This document shows positions 8,272 through 16,761 of a stretch of 64,000 bases of DNA, in pieces. The DNA comes from Actinoplanes cyaneus (GTDB taxonomy: Bacteria; Actinomycetota; Actinomycetes; Mycobacteriales; Micromonosporaceae): NCBI RefSeq assembly GCF_016862095.1, contig NZ_BOMH01000051.1, forward strand, positions 112,961 to 176,960, read 5' to 3'. Within the stretch, counting starts at the first letter, position 1. Each line of letters begins with the position of its first letter. The position numbers and the translations under genes were made by a program. Below the pieces are notes generated by a model. The model made no database searches. It was not told the origin of the DNA and saw only the letters and a program-made list of their open reading frames with translations.

Positions 8272-9161
8272 TGACGACGATTCTCCGGCCGCTCGTGATC
8301 GCGTACGCGAGCCTCGCCGTTCTGCTCCCCGCGGCGAGCCTGCCCTGGCCGTTGCTGCTGGCGGCCTGCCTGCTGGCGCTGCTTGCGATCGGTGAGCTCT
8401 GGGTCCGCGCGGTCATCGGACGCCCCGCGGAATCCGGCGTCCCGGCCGTCAGAGCCGGCCTGACCGTGCTCGCCGGCCTGCTCACCCTCCCCGCGGTGGC
8501 GCTGCTGCTGCATCCGCTCGGCGCCGCTGTCGCGCCGGTCCCGCTGATCGCCGGGTGCGCGCTGCTGGCCACCGTGCTGGCGGCGGCCGGTCTGCTCCGG
8601 CTCCACCTCGGCCGCCCGGTGGCCGGCGAGCCCTGCGACGAGCCGGGCGTCCCGGCCCAGCGCGCCGCCGGGCGGACGGCGGACCTCTCCGGGGCCCGCC
8701 GCCGGGCCACCGCCCGCACCGCCGCGGCGATCCTGCTCCCGATCGGGCTGTCCGCGCTGGTGGGAGTGGCAGCGATCCGCACGGTGGAGACCAGCTCGCA
8801 CCCGGTTCTGCCCGGGTACCTGACGGTCGCGCTGAACGGCTGGGCGGCCGGCATCACCCACCCGGTCACCGTCCCGGCCCGCGGCCTGGCCGTCCCGGTC
8901 CGGATCACCAACTCCGGCCTGCCGACCCGCACCGATTGGCTGCGCCTGCGGGTCGGCGGCGCTGTCGTCGCCACCCGGCGGGTGACGATGATGACCGGGA
9001 AGGTCTACGCGCTCAGCGTCCGGGTCCCGGCCCTGCCGCCGGACGGCTGCCTGCGTCCGATCGGGATCAGCGTGGGCGAGGCGAGCACCGTCTTCTACGC
9101 CAAGGCGCAGGGCGGCGCTTCCGGGCGGGCGCGGAACGACCGGGGGCGTACCGCGTGCTGA
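8268..9161 (+). CDS. Membrane protein with extracytoplasmic C-terminal domain, function unknown
   Basis: The 297-residue product has four or five hydrophobic segments: two near residues 5-45, two around 60-120, and one near 145-165. About 120 residues of predicted extracytoplasmic beta-rich sequence follow (for example VPARGLAVPVRITNSGLPTRTDWLRL). No named family is recognised. The start overlaps the previous stop and its own end overlaps the flippase start, so it is an integral member of the glycan operon, perhaps an assembly or co-polymerase partner; that role is inference. Confidence 0.7.
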   Translation: MMTTILRPLVIAYASLAVLLPAASLPWPLLLAACLLALLAIGELWVRAVIGRPAESGVPAVRAGLTVLAGLLTLPAVALLLHPLGAAVAPVPLIAGCALLATVLAAAGLLRLHLGRPVAGEPCDEPGVPAQRAAGRTADLSGARRRATARTAAAILLPIGLSALVGVAAIRTVETSSHPVLPGYLTVALNGWAAGITHPVTVPARGLAVPVRITNSGLPTRTDWLRLRVGGAVVATRRVTMMTGKVYALSVRVPALPPDGCLRPIGISVGEASTVFYAKAQGGASGRARNDRGRTAC

Positions 9162-10420
9162 TCACCGCGTCGCGCCGGGTCATGAACGACTCGCTGGCCC
9201 GCAACAGCCTGCTGATCATGGCGACCACCGTCGTCAACGGCGGCCTCGGCTACGTCTACTGGATGCTCGCCGCCCGGGCCATCCCGCAGCCGCTCGTCGG
9301 CAACGCCACCGCGCTGATCTCGGCGGCCACCGCGCTCAGCATGATCGCCAACCTCGGCGCCGGCCACATGTTCATCCAGCGGCTGCCCGGCAGTGCCCCG
9401 GACCTCTGGGCCCGGATCGTCAGCGGTGGCCTGCTCGCCGGCTGCGCCGCGACCGCCGCCGCGGCCGCCGCGGGGACGGTGCTGGTCCCGATGGCCGCCG
9501 CCAACTTCGGCTTCCTGCAGCGCCCGGCCGGGGCGGCCGCGCTGGTCTGCGCGGCGACCGCGATCACGGCCACCACGCTGCTCGACAACGTGTACGTGGC
9601 CCACCGCGCGGGGCATGGCATGTTCGTACGCAATCTGGCCCTCGCCCTGGGGAAGATCGGCGCTCTCGCCGCGATCCTGGCCGCGGGGGCGCACTCGGCC
9701 GGCGTCGTGGTCGTCTCGTGGACCCTGCCGACGCTGCTGGTCAGCGTCGTGACGGTGGCCGCCGGGCTGGGCCGGTTGCGGCCCGGCGCGCGACTGCGCC
9801 TGACCGGGCTCGGCTCGGAGCTGCCGCACCTGCGAACGGCCCTGACCGGTCACCACCTGATCAACCTGACCCAGGCCGGGCCGGCCGCGCTGCTGCCGGT
9901 GCTGGTCACGGCGCGGCTCGGGCCGGGCGCCAACGCCCACTTCTACCTGGCCTGGATGACCGCGTCGATGCTGTTCATGGTCTCGCCGGCGGTCGCCTCG
10001 GCGCTCTACGCCGAGCGCACCAACGCGGCCCGGGTCGGCCTGCGCCGCGCCGCGATCGTCGTGCTGGCCATGGTGGGGGCGCCGGCCGCGCTGCTGCTGA
10101 CCGAAGGTGATCAGATCCTGGCCCTGTTCAGCGCGGCCTACGCGGCCGAGGGCGGGATGCTCCTGAAGATCCTGGTGCTGGCCGCCGTCCCGGACGCGAT
10201 CACCAACCTGGCCGTCGCGCACTGGCGGTCGCACGGCGAGTTCCGCCTGTGCCGCCGGCTCAACGTGGCGCGCGCCGTCACCTGTCTCACGCTCTCCTGG
10301 CTGCTGCTGCCCGGCGCCGGGGTGACCGGCGCGGGGATCGCCTGGATGGCCGGGCAGGCGGTCTCGGCGCTGCTCGTCGGCGCGGTCGCGCTCAGTCTGA
10401 GGAGGGCCGTCGGCTCATGA
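9155..10420 (+). CDS. Polysaccharide flippase, Wzx/MATE-like (MOP superfamily)
   Basis: A 421-residue protein with about 12 hydrophobic helices. It opens with NSLLIMATTVVNGGLGYVYW and continues RAIPQPLVGNATALISAATAL, the typical start of O-antigen and lipid-linked oligosaccharide flippases. It would move lipid-linked glycan units across the membrane. GTG 9155, with a purine-rich stretch (GGGGG, 9142-9146) upstream and overlapping the preceding gene by 7 bases, is preferred; ATG 9182 is the alternative. The next gene starts inside its stop (ATGA). It links the cytoplasmic glycosyltransferases to extracytoplasmic steps by the GT-C-like protein. Confidence 0.82.
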   Translation: MLITASRRVMNDSLARNSLLIMATTVVNGGLGYVYWMLAARAIPQPLVGNATALISAATALSMIANLGAGHMFIQRLPGSAPDLWARIVSGGLLAGCAATAAAAAAGTVLVPMAAANFGFLQRPAGAAALVCAATAITATTLLDNVYVAHRAGHGMFVRNLALALGKIGALAAILAAGAHSAGVVVVSWTLPTLLVSVVTVAAGLGRLRPGARLRLTGLGSELPHLRTALTGHHLINLTQAGPAALLPVLVTARLGPGANAHFYLAWMTASMLFMVSPAVASALYAERTNAARVGLRRAAIVVLAMVGAPAALLLTEGDQILALFSAAYAAEGGMLLKILVLAAVPDAITNLAVAHWRSHGEFRLCRRLNVARAVTCLTLSWLLLPGAGVTGAGIAWMAGQAVSALLVGAVALSLRRAVGS

Positions 10421-11655
10421 GGATCCTGCACCTGTCCAACCTCTACACCCCGGTGATCGGCGGGCTGGAGCGCAGCATCGCGACCAGCAGCGAGGAGCTG
10501 GTCCGCCGCGGCCACGACGTCACGGTGCTCACCCTCGCGACGCCGGGCACGGCACGATCGGAAACCATCAACGGGGTACGTGTCCAGCGTGTCCGCAGCG
10601 TCGCGAACACGCTCGTGCCGGGCCTGAACGAGGACCCGCGCAAGCCGTTCCATCCGACCGTGCCCGACCCGCTGACCACCGCCGGCATCGCGCGGCTGCT
10701 GCGCGCCGAGCACTTCGACGTGGTGCACAGCCACGACTGGCTGATGTACAGCTACCTGCCGCTGCGACGGACGTCGTTCGGCCGGCCGCACGTGCACACC
10801 GCGCACGACTTCGGGCTCGCCTGTGTCCGCAAGACGCTGGCGCGCAACGGCCGCCCGTGCTCCGGCCCGGGGCTGACCCGCTGCGTGAGCTGCGCCTCCG
10901 CCCAGTACGGCGGCCCCCGCTCGCTGGTCCTCACCACCGGCCTGCACGCGCACCGGCATCGCGGCATCGACACGCTCACCGCGATCTCCACCTCGGTGGC
11001 GCGGTCGCTGGCCCAGGCGAACCTGCCCGCCGGCCTGCCCGTCACGGTCATCTCCAGCCTGGTGCCGGACGGGCTCGACACGCTGGCCCGGGAGACGCCC
11101 CGGCCGGAGTGGCTGCCGGGCGGCGACTACCTGCTCTTCGTCGGCGCGCTCGGGCCGCACAAGGGGATCGGGGTGCTCTTCGACGCGTACCGCAGGCTGA
11201 CCGATGGCTGGGCCGGCCCCGGCCCCGCCCCGGCCCTGGTCTGCCTCGGCACCCGCCGCGACGACACCCCGCCGCCACCGCCCGGCACCCTGATCCGCCA
11301 CGACGTCCCGCACGCGCAGGTCATGGCCGCCTTCCACGGCGCCGCGGCCGGCGTGGTCCCGTCCCTGAACGAGGGCATGGGCCAGGTCGCGGTCGAGGCG
11401 ATGCTGGCCGGCGCGCCGCTGGTCGCGTCGGCCGCCGGCGGGCTCACCGACGTGGTCCGCGACGGCGAGAGCGGCCTGCTGGTGCCGCCCGGCGACGTGG
11501 ACGCGCTGCACGCCGCGCTGCTGCGGGTGCTCACCGACCACGACCTCGCCGCCCGGCTGCGCGCCGCCGGCCGGCACCGCGGGCTCGACTTCACCGCGGC
11601 CCGCGTCGTCCCCCGGATCGAGGAGGTCTACCGTGCCTGCATCGCGACGTCCTAG
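10417..11655 (+). CDS. Family 4 glycosyltransferase
   Basis: A 412-residue GT-B enzyme starting MRILHLSNLYTPVIGGLERS. It has VVHSHDWLMYSYLPL and HTAHDFGLACVRK in the acceptor half, with cysteines at GRPCSGPGLTRCVSCAS, an insertion seen in a subset of actinobacterial GT4 enzymes. The donor half has LLFVGALGPHKGIGVLF and VPSLNEGMGQVAVEAMLAGAP, where NEG-x6-E is the nucleotide-sugar signature. Start and stop overlap neighbours. The CxxC-like cluster might bind a metal, which is inference. Confidence 0.86.
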   Translation: MRILHLSNLYTPVIGGLERSIATSSEELVRRGHDVTVLTLATPGTARSETINGVRVQRVRSVANTLVPGLNEDPRKPFHPTVPDPLTTAGIARLLRAEHFDVVHSHDWLMYSYLPLRRTSFGRPHVHTAHDFGLACVRKTLARNGRPCSGPGLTRCVSCASAQYGGPRSLVLTTGLHAHRHRGIDTLTAISTSVARSLAQANLPAGLPVTVISSLVPDGLDTLARETPRPEWLPGGDYLLFVGALGPHKGIGVLFDAYRRLTDGWAGPGPAPALVCLGTRRDDTPPPPPGTLIRHDVPHAQVMAAFHGAAAGVVPSLNEGMGQVAVEAMLAGAPLVASAAGGLTDVVRDGESGLLVPPGDVDALHAALLRVLTDHDLAARLRAAGRHRGLDFTAARVVPRIEEVYRACIATS

Positions 11656-12826
11656 GGTGGTGGTCGCCGGCTCCGGGTGGCACTTCCTCTCCGGGATCAG
11701 CTACTACACCTGCCGGCTCAGCAACGCGCTCCAGGAGCGTTTCGACGTCAGCGCCATCCTCATGCGGCGGCTGCTGCCGGCCCGGCTCTACCCCGGGCGC
11801 GAGCGCGTCGGGCAGCGGCTCAGCGATCTGCGGTACGACGCGGGCGTCCCGGTCTTCGACGGCGTCGACTGGTGGGCAGTGCCGAGCCTGGCCCGGGCCG
11901 TCGCGTTCCTGCGCGCGCAGCGGCCGGACGTGCTGGTGCTGCAGTGGTGGACCGGGGCGGTGCTGCACTCGTACCTGGTGCTCGCCCTGGCGGCGCGGCG
12001 GCTCGGGATCCCGGTGGTGATCGAGTTCCACGAGGTGCAGGACACCGGGGAACTGCGGCACCGGTGGGCCGCCCGGTACGTGCGAGCGGCGATCCGGCCC
12101 CTGCTCGCGCGGACCTCCGGGGTGGTGGTGCACTCGGCGTTCGACCGGGAGGCGCTGTCCACCGCGTACGACCTGGGGCGGGTGCCGGCCGAGATCGCCC
12201 TGCACGGGCCGTTCGACCACCACGCCGTCCAGGCGCCACGGACCCGCACGGACGGTGTCCGGCGGCTGCTCTACTTCGGGACGATCCGCCCGTACAAGGG
12301 GCTCGAAGATCTGATCGAGGCCTTCGGGACGCTCGGCCCGGAACACCACCTGACCGTGGTGGGGGAGACGTGGGAGGGCTGGACGTTGCCGGCCGAGCTG
12401 ATCGAGCGGTCGCCGGCCCGGGACCGGATCACCTTCGTCAACCGGTACGTGCCGGACGCCGAGGTCGACGAGTACTTCGCGGGAGCCGACCTGGTGGTGC
12501 TGCCGTACCGGCGCAGCTCGGCGAGCGGCCCTCTGCACATCGCGATGAGCCACGGCCTGCCCGTCGTCGTGACGTCCGTCGGCGGCCTCGTCGAGGCGGC
12601 CGGTCCGTACGCGGGAACGGTCTTCGTCCCTCCCGCGGACCCGGCCGCGCTCGCCGCCGGAATCGGCAGTGCCGTCGGCCTGATCGGCCGGCGGCACGCG
12701 GACCCGTCATCCTGGGAACGCACGACGGACGCCTACGCCCGCCTGTTCCACCGGATCGGCATCGGTCAGGACATCGCCACGTCGTCGAACCAGACGGTGC
12801 CCTTGTTGTCGCCCGACTTGAGGTGA
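11633..12826 (+). CDS. Family 4 glycosyltransferase, last gene of the glycan operon
   Basis: A 397-residue GT-B enzyme. GTG 11633 overlaps the previous gene by 23 bases. The acceptor half has VVVAGSGWHFLSGISYY and VIEFHEVQDTGE; the donor half has RLLYFGTIRPYKGLEDLIEAF and VLPYRRSSASGPLHIAMSHG, where the usual Glu signature is replaced by an SSASG loop as in several mannosyl- and glucosyltransferase-like groups. The last 61 bases overlap, in antisense, the end of the secreted GH5-type gene, so the two transcripts interlock at their 3' ends. Confidence 0.85.
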   Translation: MPASRRPRVVVAGSGWHFLSGISYYTCRLSNALQERFDVSAILMRRLLPARLYPGRERVGQRLSDLRYDAGVPVFDGVDWWAVPSLARAVAFLRAQRPDVLVLQWWTGAVLHSYLVLALAARRLGIPVVIEFHEVQDTGELRHRWAARYVRAAIRPLLARTSGVVVHSAFDREALSTAYDLGRVPAEIALHGPFDHHAVQAPRTRTDGVRRLLYFGTIRPYKGLEDLIEAFGTLGPEHHLTVVGETWEGWTLPAELIERSPARDRITFVNRYVPDAEVDEYFAGADLVVLPYRRSSASGPLHIAMSHGLPVVVTSVGGLVEAAGPYAGTVFVPPADPAALAAGIGSAVGLIGRRHADPSSWERTTDAYARLFHRIGIGQDIATSSNQTVPLLSPDLR

Positions 12827-14379
12827 AGCTGCACCGCGGCGGCACCCGCCGGGGCGGTCGTGTCCACCGTCAGCCGCGTCCAGCCGGTGGTGCCGGTCGG
12901 CAGCGGCTTCGACTGCGTCTGCCCCAGCCACTTGTCGTTGGCGTCGAACCAGCTCAGCGCGATCTCGGTGCTGCCGGTCAGGTTCTGGCCCCGGGCCCAC
13001 GCCTCGGCGTGCCACTTCAGGCCGGCCTGCACCGGGGTGACCGGGGCGAGCCGGAGCGACGGCAGGCCCGCGCCGGTCCGGCTGGTGCCGGTGAAGCGCA
13101 CCGACCCGGCTCCGCCGTGCGCCACCCCGGTGACGCGCTCCGCGGTGCCGTGCTCGGCCAGGTACGGCCCCCACGGCGAGTTGCCGGCGGTCGCCTCGAA
13201 ACCCAGGTCGAGCACGCTGTTGGTGAGAGGCTGACCGGCCCAGTACGTCCGCACCACGGCGGCCGCCGCCTTCGCCGAGCCGTCCGCCCGGTACAGGCCG
13301 AACTTGTACTGCGCGGGGATCTTGGAGACCGCCGAGTTGCTCGGGATAGCGCCGGTGCTGAAATCGGAGAGCGTCCACGGGGCGACCGAGCCGACCCCGG
13401 CGACCTTCGCCGCCGCGAACACCCGCGCCAGGTACGCGGCCTGCGCGCCCTCGCTGCCGGTCGCCGTGCTCAGCCCGGTCTCGCCGATCACGATCGGGAA
13501 CGAGCCGGCCGCGGCCTGCGCCTTGCGGATCTCGGCGAGGGCCCGCTCCGAGTCGCCGTAGAAGTGGAAGTCCAGGTAGTCGAGCGGGGTCGCGGCGAGC
13601 ACCGTGCGGATCTGCGCCAGCCCGGCCGCGCCGGTCGTGCCGGACACCGACGCGGTCAGCGGCATCGTCGGCACCGCCGCCCGGATCGCCGGGACGATCT
13701 TCCGGATCCAGGTCACGCCGCCGGCGTTGGTCGGGTCGAACTCGTTCTGCACCTCGACCGAGAGGACCCGGGGATCGTTCGCGTACGGCGTGAGCACCGC
13801 CTTCGCCCACGCCGAGCTGCCGGCGGTGTCGGTGTAGCCCGCCCACCAGTCGAACAGGGTCAGCTTCACGGTCAGGCCCTCGCCGTCCGCGATGCTGATG
13901 AACTTGCTCAGCTTGGCCGCGTAGTCGGCCTTCGGAGCCGGGTAGCCGAACGCGGTCGGGAAGACGATCACCCGCACGTTGTCGGCGCCCAGCTCCTTCG
14001 CCCGGGTCAGGTCCGCCTCGATCTTGACCGGGTCGAAGTTGGTCCACATGGCCGACCAGCCGGCGTTCGACGGGTAGTAGTTGATCGTCTTGGCGGCCCG
14101 CACCGCGGTCAGCCGGCTCGCGAGGGTCGGCACGGCCGACTTGGTCACGGCGGTGGTCGGCTTGGCCGGGGCGGCCACGACCTTGGCCGGTGTCGCCACG
14201 ACGGCGGGCTTCTTGGCCGGGGTGGCCACGACCGCGGGCTTCTTGGCCGGGGCAGCCGCGATCGCCGGCTTCTTGGCCGGGGCGGGCTTGGCCGCGGCGG
14301 AGGCCGCACCGGCCGGTGCGAGAACCGAGAAAAGGAGTGAAGAGGCAAGGATGGCGGCGCGCCGACCGGCGAGAGACAT
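12766..14379 (-). CDS. Secreted GH5-like glycoside hydrolase with C-terminal carbohydrate-binding domain
   Basis: A 537-residue exported enzyme. A signal peptide (MSLAGRRAAILASSLLF, cut near GAASAAA) is followed by an Ala/Lys/Pro linker with AKKPAVVATP repeats (about residues 28-75). The catalytic TIM barrel (about 90-390) contains NYYPSNAGW, VEVQNEFDP (candidate acid/base Glu in NEF) and FPIVIGETG (candidate nucleophile Glu), the spacing expected of clan GH-A endo-glycanases. The C-terminal 150 residues (LDLGFEATAGNSPWGPY ... GTVWFDDVAM) resemble a CBM4/9-type domain. It converges on the glycan operon and may trim its product; that link is inference. Confidence 0.8.
   Translation of the reverse strand: MSLAGRRAAILASSLLFSVLAPAGAASAAAKPAPAKKPAIAAAPAKKPAVVATPAKKPAVVATPAKVVAAPAKPTTAVTKSAVPTLASRLTAVRAAKTINYYPSNAGWSAMWTNFDPVKIEADLTRAKELGADNVRVIVFPTAFGYPAPKADYAAKLSKFISIADGEGLTVKLTLFDWWAGYTDTAGSSAWAKAVLTPYANDPRVLSVEVQNEFDPTNAGGVTWIRKIVPAIRAAVPTMPLTASVSGTTGAAGLAQIRTVLAATPLDYLDFHFYGDSERALAEIRKAQAAAGSFPIVIGETGLSTATGSEGAQAAYLARVFAAAKVAGVGSVAPWTLSDFSTGAIPSNSAVSKIPAQYKFGLYRADGSAKAAAAVVRTYWAGQPLTNSVLDLGFEATAGNSPWGPYLAEHGTAERVTGVAHGGAGSVRFTGTSRTGAGLPSLRLAPVTPVQAGLKWHAEAWARGQNLTGSTEIALSWFDANDKWLGQTQSKPLPTGTTGWTRLTVDTTAPAGAAAVQLHLKSGDNKGTVWFDDVAMS
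14172..14300 (-). repeat. 30-bp in-frame repeats in the GH5-like gene
   Basis: Tandem units encoding A-x-K-K-P-A-[VI]-[VA]-A-T/A-P recur three to four times just after the signal peptide. The DNA units are nearly identical (CTTCTTGGCCGGGG recurs), so copy number may vary between strains. They make a basic, extended linker likely to sit in or against the cell wall. Confidence 0.7.
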
Positions 14380-14527
14380 GGGGGGAGCCCTTCACAGCGT
14401 TAGCTTTCTGGTGACCCCTCCCATCGGCGCGTCAATGCGATGCCCTCAGGTATCCGTCGATGCAGTGCGGTTGCTCCACGGTGCGATTCGGGAGCGGACG
14501 ATTCATTTCCCCCGCCCCGGTCGATGA
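14380..14527. other. 148-bp region between the GH5-like gene and cobIJ
   Basis: Both flanking genes read leftward. The segment holds the GH5 gene upstream region and the end of the cob operon. No terminator hairpin of note is seen after cobIJ, and no riboswitch motif is recognised upstream of the hydrolase. Confidence 0.4.
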
Positions 14528-16114
14528 TCAGCCGGCGCTGTGCGGCGGCTCCGCGCTCGGGTAATGCCGCGGCGTGTACACGATGGTCTGACTGTTCCCC
14601 CTGGTCACGGCCCTGGTCTGGGACGAGCCGACGATCAGCAGGCAGCGCATGTCGACGCCGGCCGGATCCAGCTCGCCCAGCGTGGTGACCCGCACCGATT
14701 CCTCTGGGCCGCCGACGTCCCGGCCGACGATGACCGGGGTGGTCGCCGCGCGGTGCTCCAGCAGCACCTCGCGGGCGCGCACCAGCTGCTCCTTACGGGT
14801 CTGCGAGGCCGGGTTGTAGATCGCGACGACCAGGTCCGCGGCGGCGGCGCCGGCCAGCCGGGCCTCGATGACCGACCACGGCTTGAGCCGGTCGGAGAGC
14901 GACATGACGCAGAAGTCGTGGCCCAGCGGCGCGCCCGCCCGGCTCGCCACGGCCTGGGCGGCGGTCAGGCCCGGGACGATCCGGATCGGGACGTCCTTCC
15001 ACTGCGGATCCTCGGCCACCTCCAGCACCGCGGCGGCCATCGCGAACACCCCCGGGTCACCGGAGGAGACGACGACCACGCGGCGCCCGCGCTTCGCCAG
15101 GTCCAGCGCGAACGCGGCGCGCTCCGCCTCGACCCTGTTGTCCGAGGCGTGCCGCACCTGGCCCGGGCCGGCCGGCACCCGATCCACATACGTCGTGTAG
15201 CCGACCAGGTCGTCGGCTCCGGCCAGTGCCTCCCGCGCCTCCGGGGTCAGCCAGCCGGGCGCGCCCGGCCCGAGCCCGACGACGGTCACCCCGCCGGCCC
15301 GCTCCTCCGGCCCGATCTCCTGCCCGGCCGTCCCCGCCGCCCCCACGGCCGTGCGCGCCGGCTCGCCCTCGACGAAGGCCGTCGCCGCCGGGCTCGGCAG
15401 CAGCGCCAGCGAGAAGTACGGCACCGTCTCCGGATCGATCTCGGACAACCGGCCGACCCGCTCGGCGGCCATCGTGGCCCGCTCCACATAGAACGCGTCG
15501 TCCAGCCGCCCCGACGTCGCCAACGCGTCGCGCACCCCGCCGAACGTCCGGCCGAGCTTCATCACCGCTGCCGAGTCGGTGCCCGCGAGCCGGCGCGCCA
15601 GCTCCTCCGGCGGCAGCGTGCCGGGCAGCACGGTGAGCACCTCGTCGCGCTCCATCAGCGGGCGGCCCAGCACCGCGGAGGCCGCGCTCACCGACGTCAC
15701 GCCGGGAACGACGGTCGTCACGTAGCGGTGTGCGAGCCGCTTGTGCATGTGCATGTAGGAGCCGTAGAAGAACGGGTCGCCCTCGGCCAGCACCACCACG
15801 TCGCGACCGGCGTCCAGATGTGCGGCGAGCCGGGCCGCGGCCTGCTCGTAGAACTCGTCGATCGCGCCCTGGTAGCCGCCCGGGTGGTCGGTGGTCTCGG
15901 TGGTCACCGGGTAGATCAGGGCCTCCTCGATCTGGCCCTCCCGCAGGTAGCCGGCCGCGATCGCGCGGGCGTTGCTCCGCCCGTGCCGCGCCGCGTGGTA
16001 CGCCACCACGTCGGCGTTCTCGATCAGCCTCGCTGCCTTGACCGTGACCAGCTCCGGGTCGCCGGGCCCGAGCCCGACCCCGTAGAGCCGCCCGGCAACC
16101 ACGTCGTTCGTCAT
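14528..16114 (-). CDS. cobIJ: Fused precorrin-2 C20- / precorrin-3B C17-methyltransferase
   Basis: A 528-residue natural fusion of two SAM-dependent tetrapyrrole methylases of aerobic cobalamin synthesis. The CobI half (about 1-250) opens LYGVGLGPGDPELVT and has LAEGDPFFYGSYMHM and VPGVTSVSAASA. The CobJ half (about 270-510) opens VVGLGPGAPGWLTPEA and has VVSSGDPGVFAMA and the IYNPASQTRKEQL block typical of C17 methylases. A low-complexity Ala/Gly/Glu hinge joins them. The fusion is common in actinobacteria. It is the third gene after cobG and cobH, 23 bases below cobH. Confidence 0.95.
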   Translation of the reverse strand: MTNDVVAGRLYGVGLGPGDPELVTVKAARLIENADVVAYHAARHGRSNARAIAAGYLREGQIEEALIYPVTTETTDHPGGYQGAIDEFYEQAAARLAAHLDAGRDVVVLAEGDPFFYGSYMHMHKRLAHRYVTTVVPGVTSVSAASAVLGRPLMERDEVLTVLPGTLPPEELARRLAGTDSAAVMKLGRTFGGVRDALATSGRLDDAFYVERATMAAERVGRLSEIDPETVPYFSLALLPSPAATAFVEGEPARTAVGAAGTAGQEIGPEERAGGVTVVGLGPGAPGWLTPEAREALAGADDLVGYTTYVDRVPAGPGQVRHASDNRVEAERAAFALDLAKRGRRVVVVSSGDPGVFAMAAAVLEVAEDPQWKDVPIRIVPGLTAAQAVASRAGAPLGHDFCVMSLSDRLKPWSVIEARLAGAAAADLVVAIYNPASQTRKEQLVRAREVLLEHRAATTPVIVGRDVGGPEESVRVTTLGELDPAGVDMRCLLIVGSSQTRAVTRGNSQTIVYTPRHYPSAEPPHSAG

Positions 16115-16137
16115 CGTCCTGGATCCGCTTTCGGGTT

Positions 16138-16761
16138 CTATTCGTTTTCCGAGGCCAGCGCGTTCACGGCCGCGGCGGTCATCGCGCTGCCGCCACGCCG
16201 GCCGCGCACGATCAGGTATTCCAGATCGGACTCGGCGAGAGCCTCCTTGGACTCCGCCGCCCCGATGAACCCGACCGGGATGCCCAGCACCGCGGCCGGC
16301 CGGGGCGCACCGGCCTGGATCATCTCCAGCAGCCGGAACAGCGCGGTCGGCGCGTTACCGATGGCGACCACCGCCCCGCCGAGCCGATCACCCCAGAGGT
16401 CCATGGCGGCGGCGCTGCGCGTGTTGCCGATCCGCGCGGCGATCTCCGGCACGCTCGGATCCCGCAGGGTGCAGATCACGTCGTTGCCGGCGGGCAGCCG
16501 CTTGCGGGTCACGCCGGACGCCACCATCTCCGCGTCGCACAGGATCGGCGCCCCGTCGAGCAACGCCTTGCGCGCCGCCGTGGCGACCCCTGGGCTGAAA
16601 CGGACATCCCGCACCAGGTCCACCATGCCGCAGGCGTGGATCATCCGGACCACCACGCGGGCCACGTCCGCCGGCAGCCCGCCCAGATCGGCTTCCGCCC
16701 GGATCGTGGCGAACGACCGCCGGTAGATCTCCGCGCCGTCGTGCTCGTACTCATACGCCAT
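16138..16761 (-). CDS. cobH: Precorrin-8X methylmutase
   Basis: A 207-residue isomerase moving the C11 methyl of precorrin-8X to C12, giving hydrogenobyrinate. The family blocks are present: YRRSFATIRAEADL, RMIHACGMVDLV with the catalytic His, DGAPILCDAEMVASGV, GNAPTALFRLLEMI and GIPVGFIGAAESKEAL. Its ATG overlaps the cobG stop (ATGA), so the two are translationally coupled. Confidence 0.95.
   Translation of the reverse strand: MAYEYEHDGAEIYRRSFATIRAEADLGGLPADVARVVVRMIHACGMVDLVRDVRFSPGVATAARKALLDGAPILCDAEMVASGVTRKRLPAGNDVICTLRDPSVPEIAARIGNTRSAAAMDLWGDRLGGAVVAIGNAPTALFRLLEMIQAGAPRPAAVLGIPVGFIGAAESKEALAESDLEYLIVRGRRGGSAMTAAAVNALASENE

Noticed and set aside
4383..12826. Antibiotic-type biosynthetic gene cluster
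   Set aside because: No polyketide, peptide synthetase, terpene or lanthipeptide genes; the content is glycosyltransferases and a flippase, typical of a surface glycan.
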